Below are positions 1-9,051 of a stretch of DNA of 64,000 nucleotides, one piece after another. The stretch comes from an uncultured Collinsella sp. (GTDB lineage: Bacteria; Actinomycetota; Coriobacteriia; Coriobacteriales; Coriobacteriaceae), in contig CAKUOD010000006.1 in NCBI GenBank assembly GCA_934668695.1, positions 21,020 through 85,019 on the forward strand. Direction: 5' to 3'. Numbering within the stretch: the stretch's first letter is position 1; each line of letters begins with the position of its first letter. A model generated the notes under the pieces. It had not been told where the DNA came from, searched no databases, and saw only the letters and a list, made by a program, of their open reading frames with translations. The position numbers and the translations under genes are program-made.

Positions 1-109
1 CGATGGCGCGGTGCATCTGGACGCTAGCGAGGCATCCGTGGGCGATATTCTGACGGTCGAGTTTACCGATAGCTTCTGCTATGAGCTTATCGGTCATGTT
101 GTGGAGTAG
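1..109 (+). CDS. rimO: Ribosomal protein S12 methylthiotransferase RimO, C-terminal end (partial)
   Basis: The frame opens at the window edge (first full codon at base 2) and ends at TAG 107-109. The 35 visible residues include GDILTVEFTDSFCYELIGHV, the pattern of the terminal TRAM RNA-binding domain of MiaB/RimO radical-SAM enzymes. RimO adds a methylthio group to an aspartate of ribosomal protein S12. I favour RimO over MiaB because a complete miaB lies at 6737 and because rimO directly before pgsA is a common actinobacterial and firmicute order. The catalytic part lies outside the window. Confidence 0.7.
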   Translation, partial: DGAVHLDASEASVGDILTVEFTDSFCYELIGHVVE

Positions 110-118
110 GAGCGCGTT

Positions 119-757
119 GTGGCTAACGAGAGCAATAAGGAACTGACGAGTGTCTGGACGCCCGCCAATATCGTGACGTGTGTGCGCATCGTCTTTATCC
201 CGGTGTTCATGATCGTGTCGGCGCTGTCTCACATGAGCGTTGCCGGTACGGATTGGAGCACCTTCGACGGCCCGCTCGCCGCCGCAGCCTTCATTCTGTA
301 CGTCATCCTGTCGTGCACCGATAAAGTTGACGGCTATCTGGCGCGCTCGCGCAACGAGATTACCGACTTCGGTAAATTCTTGGACCCCATCGCCGACAAG
401 CTACTCGTGTTCTCGGCCTTGCTGCTGTTCTTGGACTTTGGCGCCGTGTCGGTTTGGTCCGTGTTCATCATCTTGTTCCGCGAGCTGTTGGTAAGCGCCC
501 TGCGCATGGTTGCGAGTGCCGCCGGCGTGGTCGTTGCCGCCGATAAGCTTGGCAAGTACAAGACGGCGACCACGATGGTCTCCATCTGCGGTTACCTGTG
601 CGTCTTTGCGATGGCCGGCTTGCACCTTGGTCCGCTGGCGCTGACGCTCGGCATCTACTCGGTGTCGCGCTTCCTGTACGCCGTTGCCGTTGTCCTGACC
701 GTTATCTCGGGCGCCCAGTACTTCTGGAACTGCCGCAAGATCGTCTTTTCGGTCTAG
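119..757 (+). CDS. pgsA: CDP-diacylglycerol--glycerol-3-phosphate 3-phosphatidyltransferase
   Basis: A membrane enzyme making phosphatidylglycerophosphate from CDP-diacylglycerol and glycerol-3-phosphate, the committed step to phosphatidylglycerol and cardiolipin. The 212-residue product has several hydrophobic segments and the complete CDP-alcohol phosphatidyltransferase signature D-x2-DG-x2-AR-x8-G-x3-D-x3-D: Asp68, Asp71-Gly72, Ala75-Arg76, Gly85, Asp89 and Asp93. The start is GTG 119, placed after an AGGAG that overlaps the rimO stop, so the two genes are probably co-transcribed. Length is a little above the usual 180-200 residues. A second member of the family lies at 20961. Confidence 0.93.
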   Translation: MANESNKELTSVWTPANIVTCVRIVFIPVFMIVSALSHMSVAGTDWSTFDGPLAAAAFILYVILSCTDKVDGYLARSRNEITDFGKFLDPIADKLLVFSALLLFLDFGAVSVWSVFIILFRELLVSALRMVASAAGVVVAADKLGKYKTATTMVSICGYLCVFAMAGLHLGPLALTLGIYSVSRFLYAVAVVLTVISGAQYFWNCRKIVFSV

Positions 758-769
758 GTCCTGGTTGGT

Positions 770-1300
770 ATGACGGACTCTTTTGAGCAGATTTCCGCAC
801 ATAACGAGGAGCTGGCGCATGATATTGTCGAGCGCGCGAGCGCTCGGGGCGTGACGGTTTCGACGGCTGAGTCGCTGACGGCTGGTATGATCGCCTCGAC
901 GATTGCCGATATCCCGGGTGCCTCGGCGGTGCTGCGTGGCGGTGCGGTGACCTACTGCGATGAGATCAAGCATCGTGTTCTGGGTGTTGAGCAGGAGACG
1001 CTCGACCGCTATACCGCGGTGTCGCATCAGACCGCGCGCGAGATGGCGGCGGGTTCGCTGGAGCTGTTTCAGAGCGATATTGCAGTGAGCGCAACGGGTT
1101 ATGCCGGCCCCGGCGGCGGCACTGAGGACGATCCGGCTGGCACTTTCTATATTGGCTGGGCGTATCGCGCGGCTGATGGGGAAGTGCCGGTCGTGGACTC
1201 TGTGCGCTGCCACTATGAGGGCGACCGTTCGTGTGTTCGTGCCCATGCGGTCGCGGAGGCATTGGGACGCATTGCCCTTGTGCTCAACTCTATGGAATAG
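770..1300 (+). CDS. cinA: CinA C-terminal domain protein (nicotinamide-nucleotide amidohydrolase, PncC type)
   Basis: The 176-residue protein is the stand-alone CinA C-terminal (PncC) domain, which deamidates nicotinamide mononucleotide to nicotinate mononucleotide in NAD recycling. Visible family features are VSTAESLTAGMIAS near residue 30, a LRGGAVTYCDEIKHRVLGV segment, and the glycine-rich GYAGPGGGTEDDPAGT. The N-terminal molybdopterin-binding-like domain of full CinA is absent. The gene starts 12 bases after pgsA and is followed by a hairpin terminator, so rimO-pgsA-cinA form a unit. cinA just upstream of recA is conserved order in many Gram-positives. Confidence 0.9.
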   Translation: MTDSFEQISAHNEELAHDIVERASARGVTVSTAESLTAGMIASTIADIPGASAVLRGGAVTYCDEIKHRVLGVEQETLDRYTAVSHQTAREMAAGSLELFQSDIAVSATGYAGPGGGTEDDPAGTFYIGWAYRAADGEVPVVDSVRCHYEGDRSCVRAHAVAEALGRIALVLNSME

Positions 1301-1307
1301 ACGTGTT

Positions 1308-1331
1308 TTAAGGGGCCTTAGGGCCCCTTAA
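1308..1331 (+). terminator. Hairpin terminator after cinA
   Basis: A perfect 10-bp stem (TTAAGGGGCC pairing with GGCCCCTTAA) with a TTAG loop lies 8 bases after the cinA stop. It lacks a long T tract (TTGTGG follows), so termination strength is uncertain. Confidence 0.6.
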
Positions 1332-1504
1332 TTGTGGAGATAGGGACCTCTGACAAATTCAGCGTTTTTGCTGATCATAGGTTTATTTTCGCCTTCCTTG
1401 CTTATATTTGGCCCTATGTGGTCAAGCATTTGGTCAGTATTTGGTCGGCGTTTGGTTGGGTTTTGGAAAGACTGCCTGCATATGATTGGCCTGAACGGTT
1501 GACC

Positions 1505-1520
1505 ACGAACAGCCGTTCGT
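1505..1520. promoter_or_regulatory. LexA operator (SOS box) upstream of recA
   Basis: The 16-base perfect palindrome ACGAACAGCCGTTCGT matches the Gram-positive SOS box core CGAAC-N4-GTTCG and ends 37 bases before the recA start. The rest of the gap from 1332 holds a 69-codon open frame (1334-1543) with no family features, which I read as non-coding leader and promoter. The same operator pattern occurs three times before lexA (11697-11766). Confidence 0.8.
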
Positions 1521-1557
1521 TTATTATCGATGCAGGTTGTTAAGAGGAGGGCTATTC

Positions 1558-2706
1558 ATGGCCAAGAATTCAGGTCCCGTACGTACCGTTCATGCACCCA
1601 CGACGGGTAAAGAGCGCGAAGAGATGATCGCTACCACCAAGGCTGAGATCGAGAAGAAGTTCGGTCAAGGCTCCATCATGAGGTATGGTGACGGCGGCCC
1701 TGAGCTTGAGGTCGAGGCCATCCCCACGGGCGCTCTGGCACTCGATGCCGCTCTGGGTATCGGCGGTGTGCCGCGCGGCCGTATCGTCGAGATTTACGGT
1801 CCTGAGTCCTCCGGTAAGACGACGCTTTCGCTCGAGATCCTGGCCGAGGCCCAGGCAATGGGTGGCGTGGTGGCATTTATCGATGCCGAGCACGCGCTCG
1901 ATCCCACGTATGCCGCGCGCATTGGCGTGGATATCGACGAGGTACTGATTTCCCAGCCCGATACGGGTGAGCAGGCGCTCGAGATTGTTGACATGCTCGT
2001 GCGTTCCGGCGCCATCGATGCCATCGTCGTCGACTCCGTCGCCGCGCTGACCCCGCGTGCCGAGATCGAGGGAGAGATCGGCGATACCACGGTCGGCTTG
2101 CAAGCTCGCCTGATGAGCCAGGCGCTCCGCAAGCTTGCCGGCTCGCTGTCCAAGTCCAACACGACGTGCATCTTCATTAACCAGCTGCGTGAGAAGATCG
2201 GCGTCATGTTCGGCAACCCCGAGACCACGACGGGCGGCCGCGCTCTTAAGTTTTTCTCTTCGGTGCGTATCGACATTCGCCGCATCGATAGCATTAAGCT
2301 TAAGGATGAGGTTATCGGTAACCGCGTGCGCGCCAAGGTCGTTAAGAACAAGGTGGCAGCTCCGTTCCGTTCTGCTGAGTTTGACATTATGTACGGTACG
2401 GGCATCTCTAAGGAGGGCTCGATTCTGGACATGGCTGTCGAGTGCGGCATCTGCAAGAAGATGGGCTCCTGGTTTGCCTATGGCGAGGACAAGCTCGGCA
2501 ACGGTCGCGAGGCCGCCAAGGGGTTCCTGCGCGAACACCCCGATTGCGCCGACGAGATTGAGCATAAGGTCCGCCTTGCCTGCGGGCTTGAGTTTGACGA
2601 CGATGCTCCATCCGAGGTCGAGCTGACCGATCAGCCTGCGTCTGAGGAGTTTGATGAGCTTTACGCCATCGATGGTTCCGCCATGCTCGATGATGACGAC
2701 GAGTAG
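1558..2706 (+). CDS. recA: Recombinase RecA
   Basis: The DNA strand-exchange ATPase, and co-protease for LexA self-cleavage. The 382-residue product shows the N-terminal [13 protein letters not shown], Walker [10 protein letters not shown] at residues 81-89, [20 protein letters not shown] (loop L1 region), the [20 protein letters not shown] segment (loop L2), and an acidic tail ending DDDDE, all standard for RecA. The ATG at 1558 is chosen over an upstream in-frame codon at 1537 because AGAGGAGG sits just before it and the protein then begins as RecA does. A SOS box lies upstream, and recX follows after 11 bases. Confidence 0.98.
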   Translation: MAKNSGPVRTVHAPTTGKEREEMIATTKAEIEKKFGQGSIMRYGDGGPELEVEAIPTGALALDAALGIGGVPRGRIVEIYGPESSGKTTLSLEILAEAQAMGGVVAFIDAEHALDPTYAARIGVDIDEVLISQPDTGEQALEIVDMLVRSGAIDAIVVDSVAALTPRAEIEGEIGDTTVGLQARLMSQALRKLAGSLSKSNTTCIFINQLREKIGVMFGNPETTTGGRALKFFSSVRIDIRRIDSIKLKDEVIGNRVRAKVVKNKVAAPFRSAEFDIMYGTGISKEGSILDMAVECGICKKMGSWFAYGEDKLGNGREAAKGFLREHPDCADEIEHKVRLACGLEFDDDAPSEVELTDQPASEEFDELYAIDGSAMLDDDDE

Positions 2707-2717
2707 CGGTTACGCTC

Positions 2718-3410
2718 ATGTCGTATACGGTGACCGAGGCCACGGTCGTCTTTCCCGATAAGAAGGCGGCCTCCTCGTTCTCGAGCGGGTATGCGTCCAA
2801 AAAGCCTTGCGCACATATCGATTGTGAGCTTGAGGGCGGTTTTGAGCGGTCCATTTGGATTCCCGTGCGGGTCGCGCGGCTGTATGTCAAAAACCGCCCC
2901 GATCTTCCCTGTGATTGGGATAACTTTCGTGAGGCTGTGCAGCTCGTCGAGCGTAAATGTGCACTTACCATGGTGACTGAGATGTTATCGCGCCGCGACC
3001 ATGCGACTGGTGAGGTCCGTGACAAGCTGGCTCGCTACAGCTTTCACCAACCCGCGATCGATTTCGCCGTCGAGCGCGCCACCGAGTATCACTTTTTAGA
3101 TGAGAACCGCTTTTGCTCGTACTTTATCGAGGAACGCAAGCGGCGCGGTTGGGGACAGCGTAAAATCGAGACTGAGCTCAAGCGCCGTCATGTCGTGCTC
3201 GATGACATTCCCGGTTATCCCGAGGATTATTTTGCCGTCGAAGACGATTTGGCGCGTGCGTCAGCCCTGCTCGCCAAGCGGCGTGTTCCAGAGACGCGCG
3301 GATTCGAAAAACTAGTTCGGTTTTTGATGGGCAAGGGCTTCTCGTATCACATCGCCGCCGATGCCGTTAAGGCACGTCTCGATGCCGAACGTGAGGAATG
3401 TGCGGTTTAG
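2718..3410 (+). CDS. recX: Regulatory protein RecX
   Basis: RecX binds RecA filaments and modulates their extension and activity. The 230-residue product has an N-terminal extension of about 85 residues followed by the helical RecX repeats: ALTMVTEMLSRRDHATGEVR, then DFAVERATEYHFLDENRFCS and ERKRRGWGQRKIETELKRR, and a weaker third repeat near the C-terminus. The gene follows recA by 11 bases and ends before a strong hairpin, so recA-recX should share the SOS-controlled promoter. Confidence 0.88.
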   Translation: MSYTVTEATVVFPDKKAASSFSSGYASKKPCAHIDCELEGGFERSIWIPVRVARLYVKNRPDLPCDWDNFREAVQLVERKCALTMVTEMLSRRDHATGEVRDKLARYSFHQPAIDFAVERATEYHFLDENRFCSYFIEERKRRGWGQRKIETELKRRHVVLDDIPGYPEDYFAVEDDLARASALLAKRRVPETRGFEKLVRFLMGKGFSYHIAADAVKARLDAEREECAV

Positions 3411-3423
3411 GCGTATGCGTTTT

Positions 3424-3473
3424 GTGGCCCTGCCGTTCACGGCGTTTTAGCCGCCGTGCTGGGGCCATTTATT
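3424..3473 (+). terminator. Rho-independent terminator after recX
   Basis: A two-part hairpin: outer TGGCCC (3424) pairs with GGGCCA (3462-3467), inner CACGGC pairs with GCCGTG, and TTTATTT follows. It separates recA-recX from rny. Confidence 0.75.
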
Positions 3474-3501
3474 TGACAGTTGTTGTGGTTCAACGTACGA
3501 T
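3473..3501 (+). promoter_or_regulatory. Sigma-A type promoter for rny
   Basis: TTGACA at 3473-3478 and TACGAT at 3496-3501 are separated by exactly 17 bases. They lie about 165 bases before the rny start, directly behind the recX terminator. The long leader to 3667 contains no other recognised element. Confidence 0.65.
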
Positions 3502-3667
3502 AAACACTGTCATTTGCTTTGTGATATGTGCTCATCTGTGATGAGTTTGTTTATATGTTTATCTGTATCCGACCCGCATAAGCTGCGCCCATATTACTCA
3601 AATGTCGCGAGCCGTTCGTAAGGACGGTTCGCTTTGTTGTGTAACGAATCCATAAAAAGGAGTGAGC

Positions 3668-5218
3668 ATGCCTATCATCGCAGCGCTCGTTGGCATCGTT
3701 TTGGGTGCCATCGCCGCCATTGCCTACATGCGCACCGCCAAGCAGGGTAGTCTTCACGAGGCCGACGAAAAAATCCAGTCGGCACACGCACAGGCCGAGT
3801 CCCTGATCGGTGATGCCAAGCGTCAGGCCGAGACCCTCAAAAAAGAGGCTCTACTCGAGGCTAAAGAGGAGATCATCAAGAACAAGCAGGCCGCTGAGGC
3901 CGAGGACAAGCAGCGTAAGAACGAGATTCGTACGCTCGAGAACCGCGTGATGCAGCGCGAGGAATCCCTCGATCGCCGCAACGACGCTCTCGACAAGCGC
4001 GAGCATCAGCTGTCCAGCCAGGCCGGTCAGGTCGAGAAGCGCTCCCGTGAGCTCGAGGAGCTCTGCGCAAAGCAGACCTCCGAGCTCGAGCGTATCGCCG
4101 ACCTTACCCGCGAGGACGCCCACAAGGAGCTCCTCGATAAGGTTCGCGGCGAGGTCACCCACGAGGCCGCCACGATCATTCGCGAGTCCGAGCAGCAGGT
4201 TCGCGCCGAGTGCCACAAGACCGCCCAGGAGATTCTGTCTCTGGCGATTCAGCGCTGCGCTGCCGACCATACTGCCGAGGTCACCGTTACCTCCGTGCAC
4301 ATTCCCTCTGATGACCTCAAGGGCCGTATCATCGGTCGCGAGGGTCGCAACATCCGGACCTTCGAGCAGGTTTCCGGCGTCAACCTCGTGATCGACGACA
4401 CGCCCGAGACCGTCGTTCTTTCGAGCTTCGACCCGGTCCGTCGTGAGACCGCCCGTGTCGCCCTTGAGAACCTCATCGCCGACGGCCGCATTCACCCTGC
4501 CCGTATCGAGGAGATGTATCACAAGGCCGCCGACCTGGTTCAGCAGCGCGTGCGCGAGGCTGGCGAGCAGGCTGCCTTCGATACCGGCATCCACGACCTG
4601 CACCCCGAGATCGTTAAGACCCTTGGTGCCCTGCGCTACCGTACCTCTTTTGGTCAGAACGTGCTTCAGCACTCCCTCGAGGTCTCTGATCTGTGCGGCG
4701 TGATGGCTTCCGAGCTTGGCCTGGACGTTGTGACTGCCAAGCGCGCCGGCCTGCTGCATGACCTGGGCAAGGCAATCGACCATGACGTCGAGGGCCCGCA
4801 TGCCGTCATCGGCGCCGAGCTGGCCCGCCGTTATGGCGAGAAGCCTGTTATCGTCCACGCTATCGAGGCTCACCATGCCGATGTCGACCCCAACACGGTG
4901 CTCGATGTCCTGGTACAGGCCGCCGATGCTGTCTCTGCCTCTCGCCCCGGTGCCCGTCGCGAGTCTGCCGAGAACTACATCAAGCGTCTTGAGAAGCTCG
5001 AGGAGATCGCCAACTCCCATGACGGCGTCGAGCGTACCTATGCCATGCAGGCTGGTCGCGAGGTCCACGTCATGGTTCAGCCGGACAAGATTTCCGATGC
5101 TCAGTCCACAGTCTTGGCTCATGATATCGCCCATCAGATCGAGGAAGAGATGGAATATCCCGGTCAGGTGCGCGTTGTCGTGATTCGCGAGAGCCGCGCT
5201 GTCGATATCGCTAAATAA
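3668..5218 (+). CDS. rny: Ribonuclease Y
   Basis: A membrane-anchored endoribonuclease that initiates mRNA decay. The 516-residue protein has an N-terminal transmembrane helix (about residues 2-22), a long Lys/Glu-rich coiled coil to about residue 190, a KH domain ([20 protein letters not shown]) and an HD phosphohydrolase domain with [16 protein letters not shown] and a later EAHHADVDP. Two starts are possible; ATG 3668 is preferred to GTG 3662 because AAAGGAG overlaps the GTG. The GHKL ATPase gene begins one base after the stop. Confidence 0.96.
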   Translation: MPIIAALVGIVLGAIAAIAYMRTAKQGSLHEADEKIQSAHAQAESLIGDAKRQAETLKKEALLEAKEEIIKNKQAAEAEDKQRKNEIRTLENRVMQREESLDRRNDALDKREHQLSSQAGQVEKRSRELEELCAKQTSELERIADLTREDAHKELLDKVRGEVTHEAATIIRESEQQVRAECHKTAQEILSLAIQRCAADHTAEVTVTSVHIPSDDLKGRIIGREGRNIRTFEQVSGVNLVIDDTPETVVLSSFDPVRRETARVALENLIADGRIHPARIEEMYHKAADLVQQRVREAGEQAAFDTGIHDLHPEIVKTLGALRYRTSFGQNVLQHSLEVSDLCGVMASELGLDVVTAKRAGLLHDLGKAIDHDVEGPHAVIGAELARRYGEKPVIVHAIEAHHADVDPNTVLDVLVQAADAVSASRPGARRESAENYIKRLEKLEEIANSHDGVERTYAMQAGREVHVMVQPDKISDAQSTVLAHDIAHQIEEEMEYPGQVRVVVIRESRAVDIAK

Positions 5219-5219
5219 C

Positions 5220-6305
5220 ATGAGCGACGCGAACGAGCTCATCTCATTTATCGCGTCGATGTCGGGGGAGGGCAACCTTCGCGTCGAGGAGAACCTTGGC
5301 GAGGGGTATGTCCGCCTCCGCGTTTCGGAGGCCGAGCGGCGCCAGGCAAAGCACGACATTCAGCATGTCGAGGATATCGTCATCGAAATGCTCCGTAATG
5401 CTCGCGATGCCGGCGCCGACAAGGTCTATCTCGCCACGACCAAGGAAGACGGCGTCCGCACGCTTGTCTTTCTGGATAACGGTTCGGGCGTTCCGCAGGA
5501 TATGCAAGAGCGAATCTTCGATGCCCGCGTTACCTCCAAGCTCGAGAGCATGAAGATGGACCGTTGGGGCGTTCACGGTCGTGGCATGGCATTGTTTTCG
5601 ATCAAGCAGAACACCGATGAGGCCCGTGTGGTCACGTCCGGTGTCGATCATGGTTCAGCCTTTAAGGTGAGCGTCGCGGCCGACCGCCTCAGTGAGCGTG
5701 CCGATCAGTCCAGCTGGCCCCAGGCCGTCAAGGATGAGGACGGACGTTATGTCTGTGCTCGCGGTCCGCATAATATTATTCGCGCTGCTTGTGAGTTTGC
5801 GCTCGAGGAGTTGCGTGGTTGCGATGTCTATCTTGGTTCTCCGTCTGAGATTGCCGCGACCCTTTATGCTCAGGCGTCAAGCCGGCTTGATACGTCTCGT
5901 CTCCTGTTCATTGATGACGAGAGCGAGCTTCCGGTTGTCGATCGTTTAGGCCTTGCTTCTGATGCCGAGGACTTTATCCGTATCTGTTCGGGTTTGGGTC
6001 TTGAGATGTCCGAGCGCACGGCCCATCGCATTTTGGCAGGGCAGATTAAGCCCGTTCGCGGTGTGACCGCGCGTCTGCTGCGCGAGCGTGATTCGTCCTC
6101 GCATGCGCCGGCTCCTGTCGATCTCGCGAAGGATCGTCGCGGGCTACGTATTGCCAAGGATGACATGGCACAGTTTTCGCGTGCTGTGGAGCGCGACTTT
6201 AATGACCTTGCTGCCCGGTACTATCTCAACCTTTGCGGTGACCCAAAGATTCGTGTTTCGCGTGATCGAATCACCGTGACCTTTGATCTTGCCAAAGAGG
6301 AATAG
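5220..6305 (+). CDS. GHKL-fold ATP-binding protein of unknown role
   Basis: A 361-residue protein with the ATP-binding core shared by gyrase, Hsp90, histidine kinases and MutL: N-box VIEMLRNARDAGADKVYL (Asn60), G1 motif FLDNGSGVP (86-92) and a glycine-rich lid GVHGRGMALFSIKQ (117-130). There is no histidine-kinase dimerisation domain and no recognisable MutL C-terminal domain. The segment from about residue 180 shows SPSEIAATLYAQASS, and a later stretch (ERTAHRILAGQIKPVRGVTA) resembles nothing I can name. It starts one base after rny, so a role linked to RNase Y is possible but unproven. Confidence 0.75.
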   Translation: MSDANELISFIASMSGEGNLRVEENLGEGYVRLRVSEAERRQAKHDIQHVEDIVIEMLRNARDAGADKVYLATTKEDGVRTLVFLDNGSGVPQDMQERIFDARVTSKLESMKMDRWGVHGRGMALFSIKQNTDEARVVTSGVDHGSAFKVSVAADRLSERADQSSWPQAVKDEDGRYVCARGPHNIIRAACEFALEELRGCDVYLGSPSEIAATLYAQASSRLDTSRLLFIDDESELPVVDRLGLASDAEDFIRICSGLGLEMSERTAHRILAGQIKPVRGVTARLLRERDSSSHAPAPVDLAKDRRGLRIAKDDMAQFSRAVERDFNDLAARYYLNLCGDPKIRVSRDRITVTFDLAKEE

Positions 6306-6379
6306 TGCCTTTACCGAGTCCACTCGGTACGATACAGTTATTGCAGTTAAAACGTACTTTTAAATGCAGGAGTTTCTTC

Positions 6380-6697
6380 ATGGATTGCCTGAAGGTATCA
6401 AGCAAATCATCGCCCGCGTCCGTTGCCGGCGCCATCGCCGGCATGGTCAAGGATGGTGTACCCGTCAACATCCAGTGTGTCGGCGCCGGTGCCGTCAACC
6501 AGGCCATTAAGGCCGTTGCTATCGCGCGCGGTTTTTTGATTCCAACTGGTTTTGATATTTCCTGCGCGCCCGTGTTCTCCGACATCCTCATTAACGGGGA
6601 GTCGCGCACGGCCATCCGCCTTTCTATTTATGTTCACCAGATCAATCGAGCTGCTATGGATAACGTCGTCATGGATGATGTTAAGCCTGTGGCATAG
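6380..6697 (+). CDS. spoVS: Stage V sporulation protein S (SpoVS/Alba-like)
   Basis: A small 105-residue protein of the SpoVS family, with an Alba-like fold predicted to bind nucleic acid. Nearly the whole sequence is the family domain, with KVSSKSSPASVAGAIAGMVK at the N-terminus and CVGAGAVNQAIKAVAIARG in the middle. ATG 6380 is preceded by AGGAG at 6368-6372; an upstream in-frame start at 6305 would add a non-family extension. rny and spoVS are neighbours in Bacillus too. The family also occurs in non-sporulating bacteria. Confidence 0.9.
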   Translation: MDCLKVSSKSSPASVAGAIAGMVKDGVPVNIQCVGAGAVNQAIKAVAIARGFLIPTGFDISCAPVFSDILINGESRTAIRLSIYVHQINRAAMDNVVMDDVKPVA

Positions 6698-6736
6698 CTT
6701 CTGCTTGCCACGTTTCGCTCCCCATCGTTAGGACTT

Positions 6737-8113
6737 ATGCACATGGACCATCGTTCCGTACGCGATATTCTTACCGGTAAAACCTACTTTATCCGCACCT
6801 TTGGCTGCCAGATGAATCAGCACGACTCTGAGCGCGTGAGCGGTCTGCTTGATTCGTATGGCTGCCTCATGGCGCTCGATCCTGCGCATGCCGATATCGT
6901 TGTCTTCATGACGTGCTGCGTGCGCGAGGCCGCCGATACTCGCCTGTACGGTCAGTGCAATTCCTGCAAAAGCCTGCCGCCTTCGCCTTCGGGCAAGCGT
7001 GTGGTTGCCGTTGGCGGTTGCATCGCGCAGCGCGATGGCGAGGGCCTGCTCACCAACGTCGATAACGTCAATGTCATCTTTGGCACGCATTCCATCGCGC
7101 ATGTGGCCGAGCTCATTGCCGAGGCGTTCCTTGATGGTATGCGTCATATCCGCACCAATGAGCATGAGGACACGGACGCCATGAGCATGCCGTGGCATCG
7201 CGAGACCCAGTATCACGCCTGGGTGCCCATCATGACGGGCTGTAATAATTTCTGCACCTATTGTATCGTGCCGTACGTGCGCGGTCGCGAAAAGAGCCGT
7301 CCCTTCGAGGAGATTGTCGACGAGGTGACCGGTTTGGTGCGCCAGGGCGTGCGTGAGATTACGCTGCTGGGCCAAAACGTTAACTCATATGGTCGCGATC
7401 TGTTTGGCAAGCCGCGTTTTGCCGATCTGCTGCGTGCCGTGGGCGATACGGGCGTGGAGCGCATCTTCTTTACGTCTTCGCATCCCAAGGACCTGTTGCC
7501 CGAGACCATCGACGCTATGGCCGAGACGCCTGCCGTTATGCCGCAGCTGCACTTGGCCGTCCAGTCCGGTTCGACGCGGATCCTCAAAGAGATGAATCGC
7601 CGTTATACACGCGAGGACTATCTGGGCCTTGTCGATCGCATTCGCAACCGCATACCCGATATCGCGCTCTCGACCGACATTATCGTTGGCTTCCCGGGCG
7701 AGACTGAAGAAGACTTTGAGCAGACGCTCTCGCTTGCCGAGACGGTCCGCTATGCTCAGGCCTATACCTTCATCTATTCCAAGCGTGCCGGTACCCCGGC
7801 CGCCGAGATTGACGATCCTACGCCGCATGAGGTTATTCTCGAGCGTTTCAACCGCCTGGTTAAGGTTATCGAGACCACGGCACACGAGTATAACCAGGGT
7901 GAGCTTCATACTGTGGTTCCGGCGCTCATTGAGGGAACGAGTAAAAAGAACGACGCGGTTCTGCTGGGCAAGAGTCCCAAGAATCAGACCGTGCATGCTC
8001 CTATCCCCGAGGGTTACAGCATCGATCAGCTTGTTGGCAAGATCGTTGATGTTGACGTTGACGTTGCCAAGACCTGGTATTTGTCCGGCTCCGTTGTGGG
8101 CGAGCCGCGCTAA
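6737..8113 (+). CDS. miaB: tRNA-2-methylthio-N6-dimethylallyladenosine synthase MiaB
   Basis: A radical-SAM methylthiotransferase acting on i6A37 of tRNA. The 458-residue protein has the N-terminal UPF0004 domain with cluster cysteines in RTFGCQMNQHDSE, VFMTCCVREAA and VAVGGCIAQRDG, the radical-SAM CxxxCxxC in GCNNFCTYCIVPYVRGRE, and a C-terminal TRAM domain ending around VAKTWYLSGSVVGE. The start could also be ATG 6743 (MDHRSV), which is better spaced from AGGA 6730-6733. Its stop overlaps the miaA start (TAATG), so the two act in sequence on the same tRNA position from a coupled pair. Confidence 0.95.
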   Translation: MHMDHRSVRDILTGKTYFIRTFGCQMNQHDSERVSGLLDSYGCLMALDPAHADIVVFMTCCVREAADTRLYGQCNSCKSLPPSPSGKRVVAVGGCIAQRDGEGLLTNVDNVNVIFGTHSIAHVAELIAEAFLDGMRHIRTNEHEDTDAMSMPWHRETQYHAWVPIMTGCNNFCTYCIVPYVRGREKSRPFEEIVDEVTGLVRQGVREITLLGQNVNSYGRDLFGKPRFADLLRAVGDTGVERIFFTSSHPKDLLPETIDAMAETPAVMPQLHLAVQSGSTRILKEMNRRYTREDYLGLVDRIRNRIPDIALSTDIIVGFPGETEEDFEQTLSLAETVRYAQAYTFIYSKRAGTPAAEIDDPTPHEVILERFNRLVKVIETTAHEYNQGELHTVVPALIEGTSKKNDAVLLGKSPKNQTVHAPIPEGYSIDQLVGKIVDVDVDVAKTWYLSGSVVGEPR

Positions 8114-9051
8114 TGGTTTCTCCCGGGGCTGGTCTTTCCGCCGTTGCGATCGTCGGTCCGACGGCGGTTGGTAAGAGTGATGTTGCCGACCGTTTGGCAG
8201 CTCGTCTTTCGTCCGAAGTGCTGTCGTGCGATGCGATGCAAATCTATCGCGGCATGGACATCGGTACCGCAAAGATGGCACCCGATGAGTGCACGGCGCC
8301 GCTGCGTCTCGTCGACATTGTAGAGCCGGGTGTGGCATATTCTGCTGCGCTTTATCAGGCTGACGCTCGCGCGCATGTTGAACGTCTCCTTGGTTCGGGT
8401 TGCCTGCCGGTTTTTTGCGGAGGTACGGGGCTATATCTCAAGGCAGCCCTCGATGAGATGGACTTTCCCTCGGGTGAACTTGAGGACGATCGCCGTGCGG
8501 GCTATCAGGAGCTTGCCGAGCGTATTGGTGAAGAGGCGCTGCACGCGCTGCTTGCCGAACGCGATCCTGAGTCTGCTGCGGTCATTCATCCCCATAACGT
8601 GCGCCGTGTGATTCGTGCGCTCGAGATGCATGATGATGGTATCTCCTATGCACAGCAAAAAAGTCAGTTTAGTGTTCCGCGCGAGCATTATCATGCCCTA
8701 TGGTTTGGTCTGACGCGTAATCGCGAGGTGCTCTACGAGCGCATTAATCTGCGCGTCGATCTGATGCTTGAGCAGGGTCTTGTCGATGAGGTTCGCGGTC
8801 TTATGGATCAGGGGCTGGGAGATGCCCTGACGTCGATGCAGGCGATTGGCTACAAAGAGATTATCGATGCCTTTAGCGGCGTGATTTCCATGGATGAGGC
8901 TCGCGAACTCATCAAGATGCGCTCGCGTCGCTATGCCAAGCGACAGCTTTCCTGGTTTAAACGCGACGACCGTATCGTGTGGTTTGATATGGATGAATGT
9001 ACGATCGATGAGGTCGTTGAGGATATCCTGCATCGTATTGAGGCTGCTTAA
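8113..9051 (+). CDS. miaA: tRNA dimethylallyltransferase MiaA
   Basis: Transfers a dimethylallyl group to A37 of tRNAs reading U-starting codons, giving the substrate of MiaB. The 312-residue product has the P-loop IVGPTAVGKSDVA near residue 14, the family signature LSCDAMQIYRGMDIGTAKM, and the C-terminal SMQAIGYKEI and RRYAKRQLSWFKRD segments. It is coupled to miaB by a one-base overlap and to hflX by another TAATG overlap. Confidence 0.95.
   Translation: MVSPGAGLSAVAIVGPTAVGKSDVADRLAARLSSEVLSCDAMQIYRGMDIGTAKMAPDECTAPLRLVDIVEPGVAYSAALYQADARAHVERLLGSGCLPVFCGGTGLYLKAALDEMDFPSGELEDDRRAGYQELAERIGEEALHALLAERDPESAAVIHPHNVRRVIRALEMHDDGISYAQQKSQFSVPREHYHALWFGLTRNREVLYERINLRVDLMLEQGLVDEVRGLMDQGLGDALTSMQAIGYKEIIDAFSGVISMDEARELIKMRSRRYAKRQLSWFKRDDRIVWFDMDECTIDEVVEDILHRIEAA

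Noticed and set aside
1334..1543. 69-codon open frame between cinA and recA
   Set aside because: No ribosome site or family features, and it covers the recA SOS box; more likely promoter and leader.
3851..5359. 502-codon minus-strand open frame opposite rny
   Set aside because: Leu/Val/Gly-rich antisense shadow of the coiled coil and HD domain of RNase Y.
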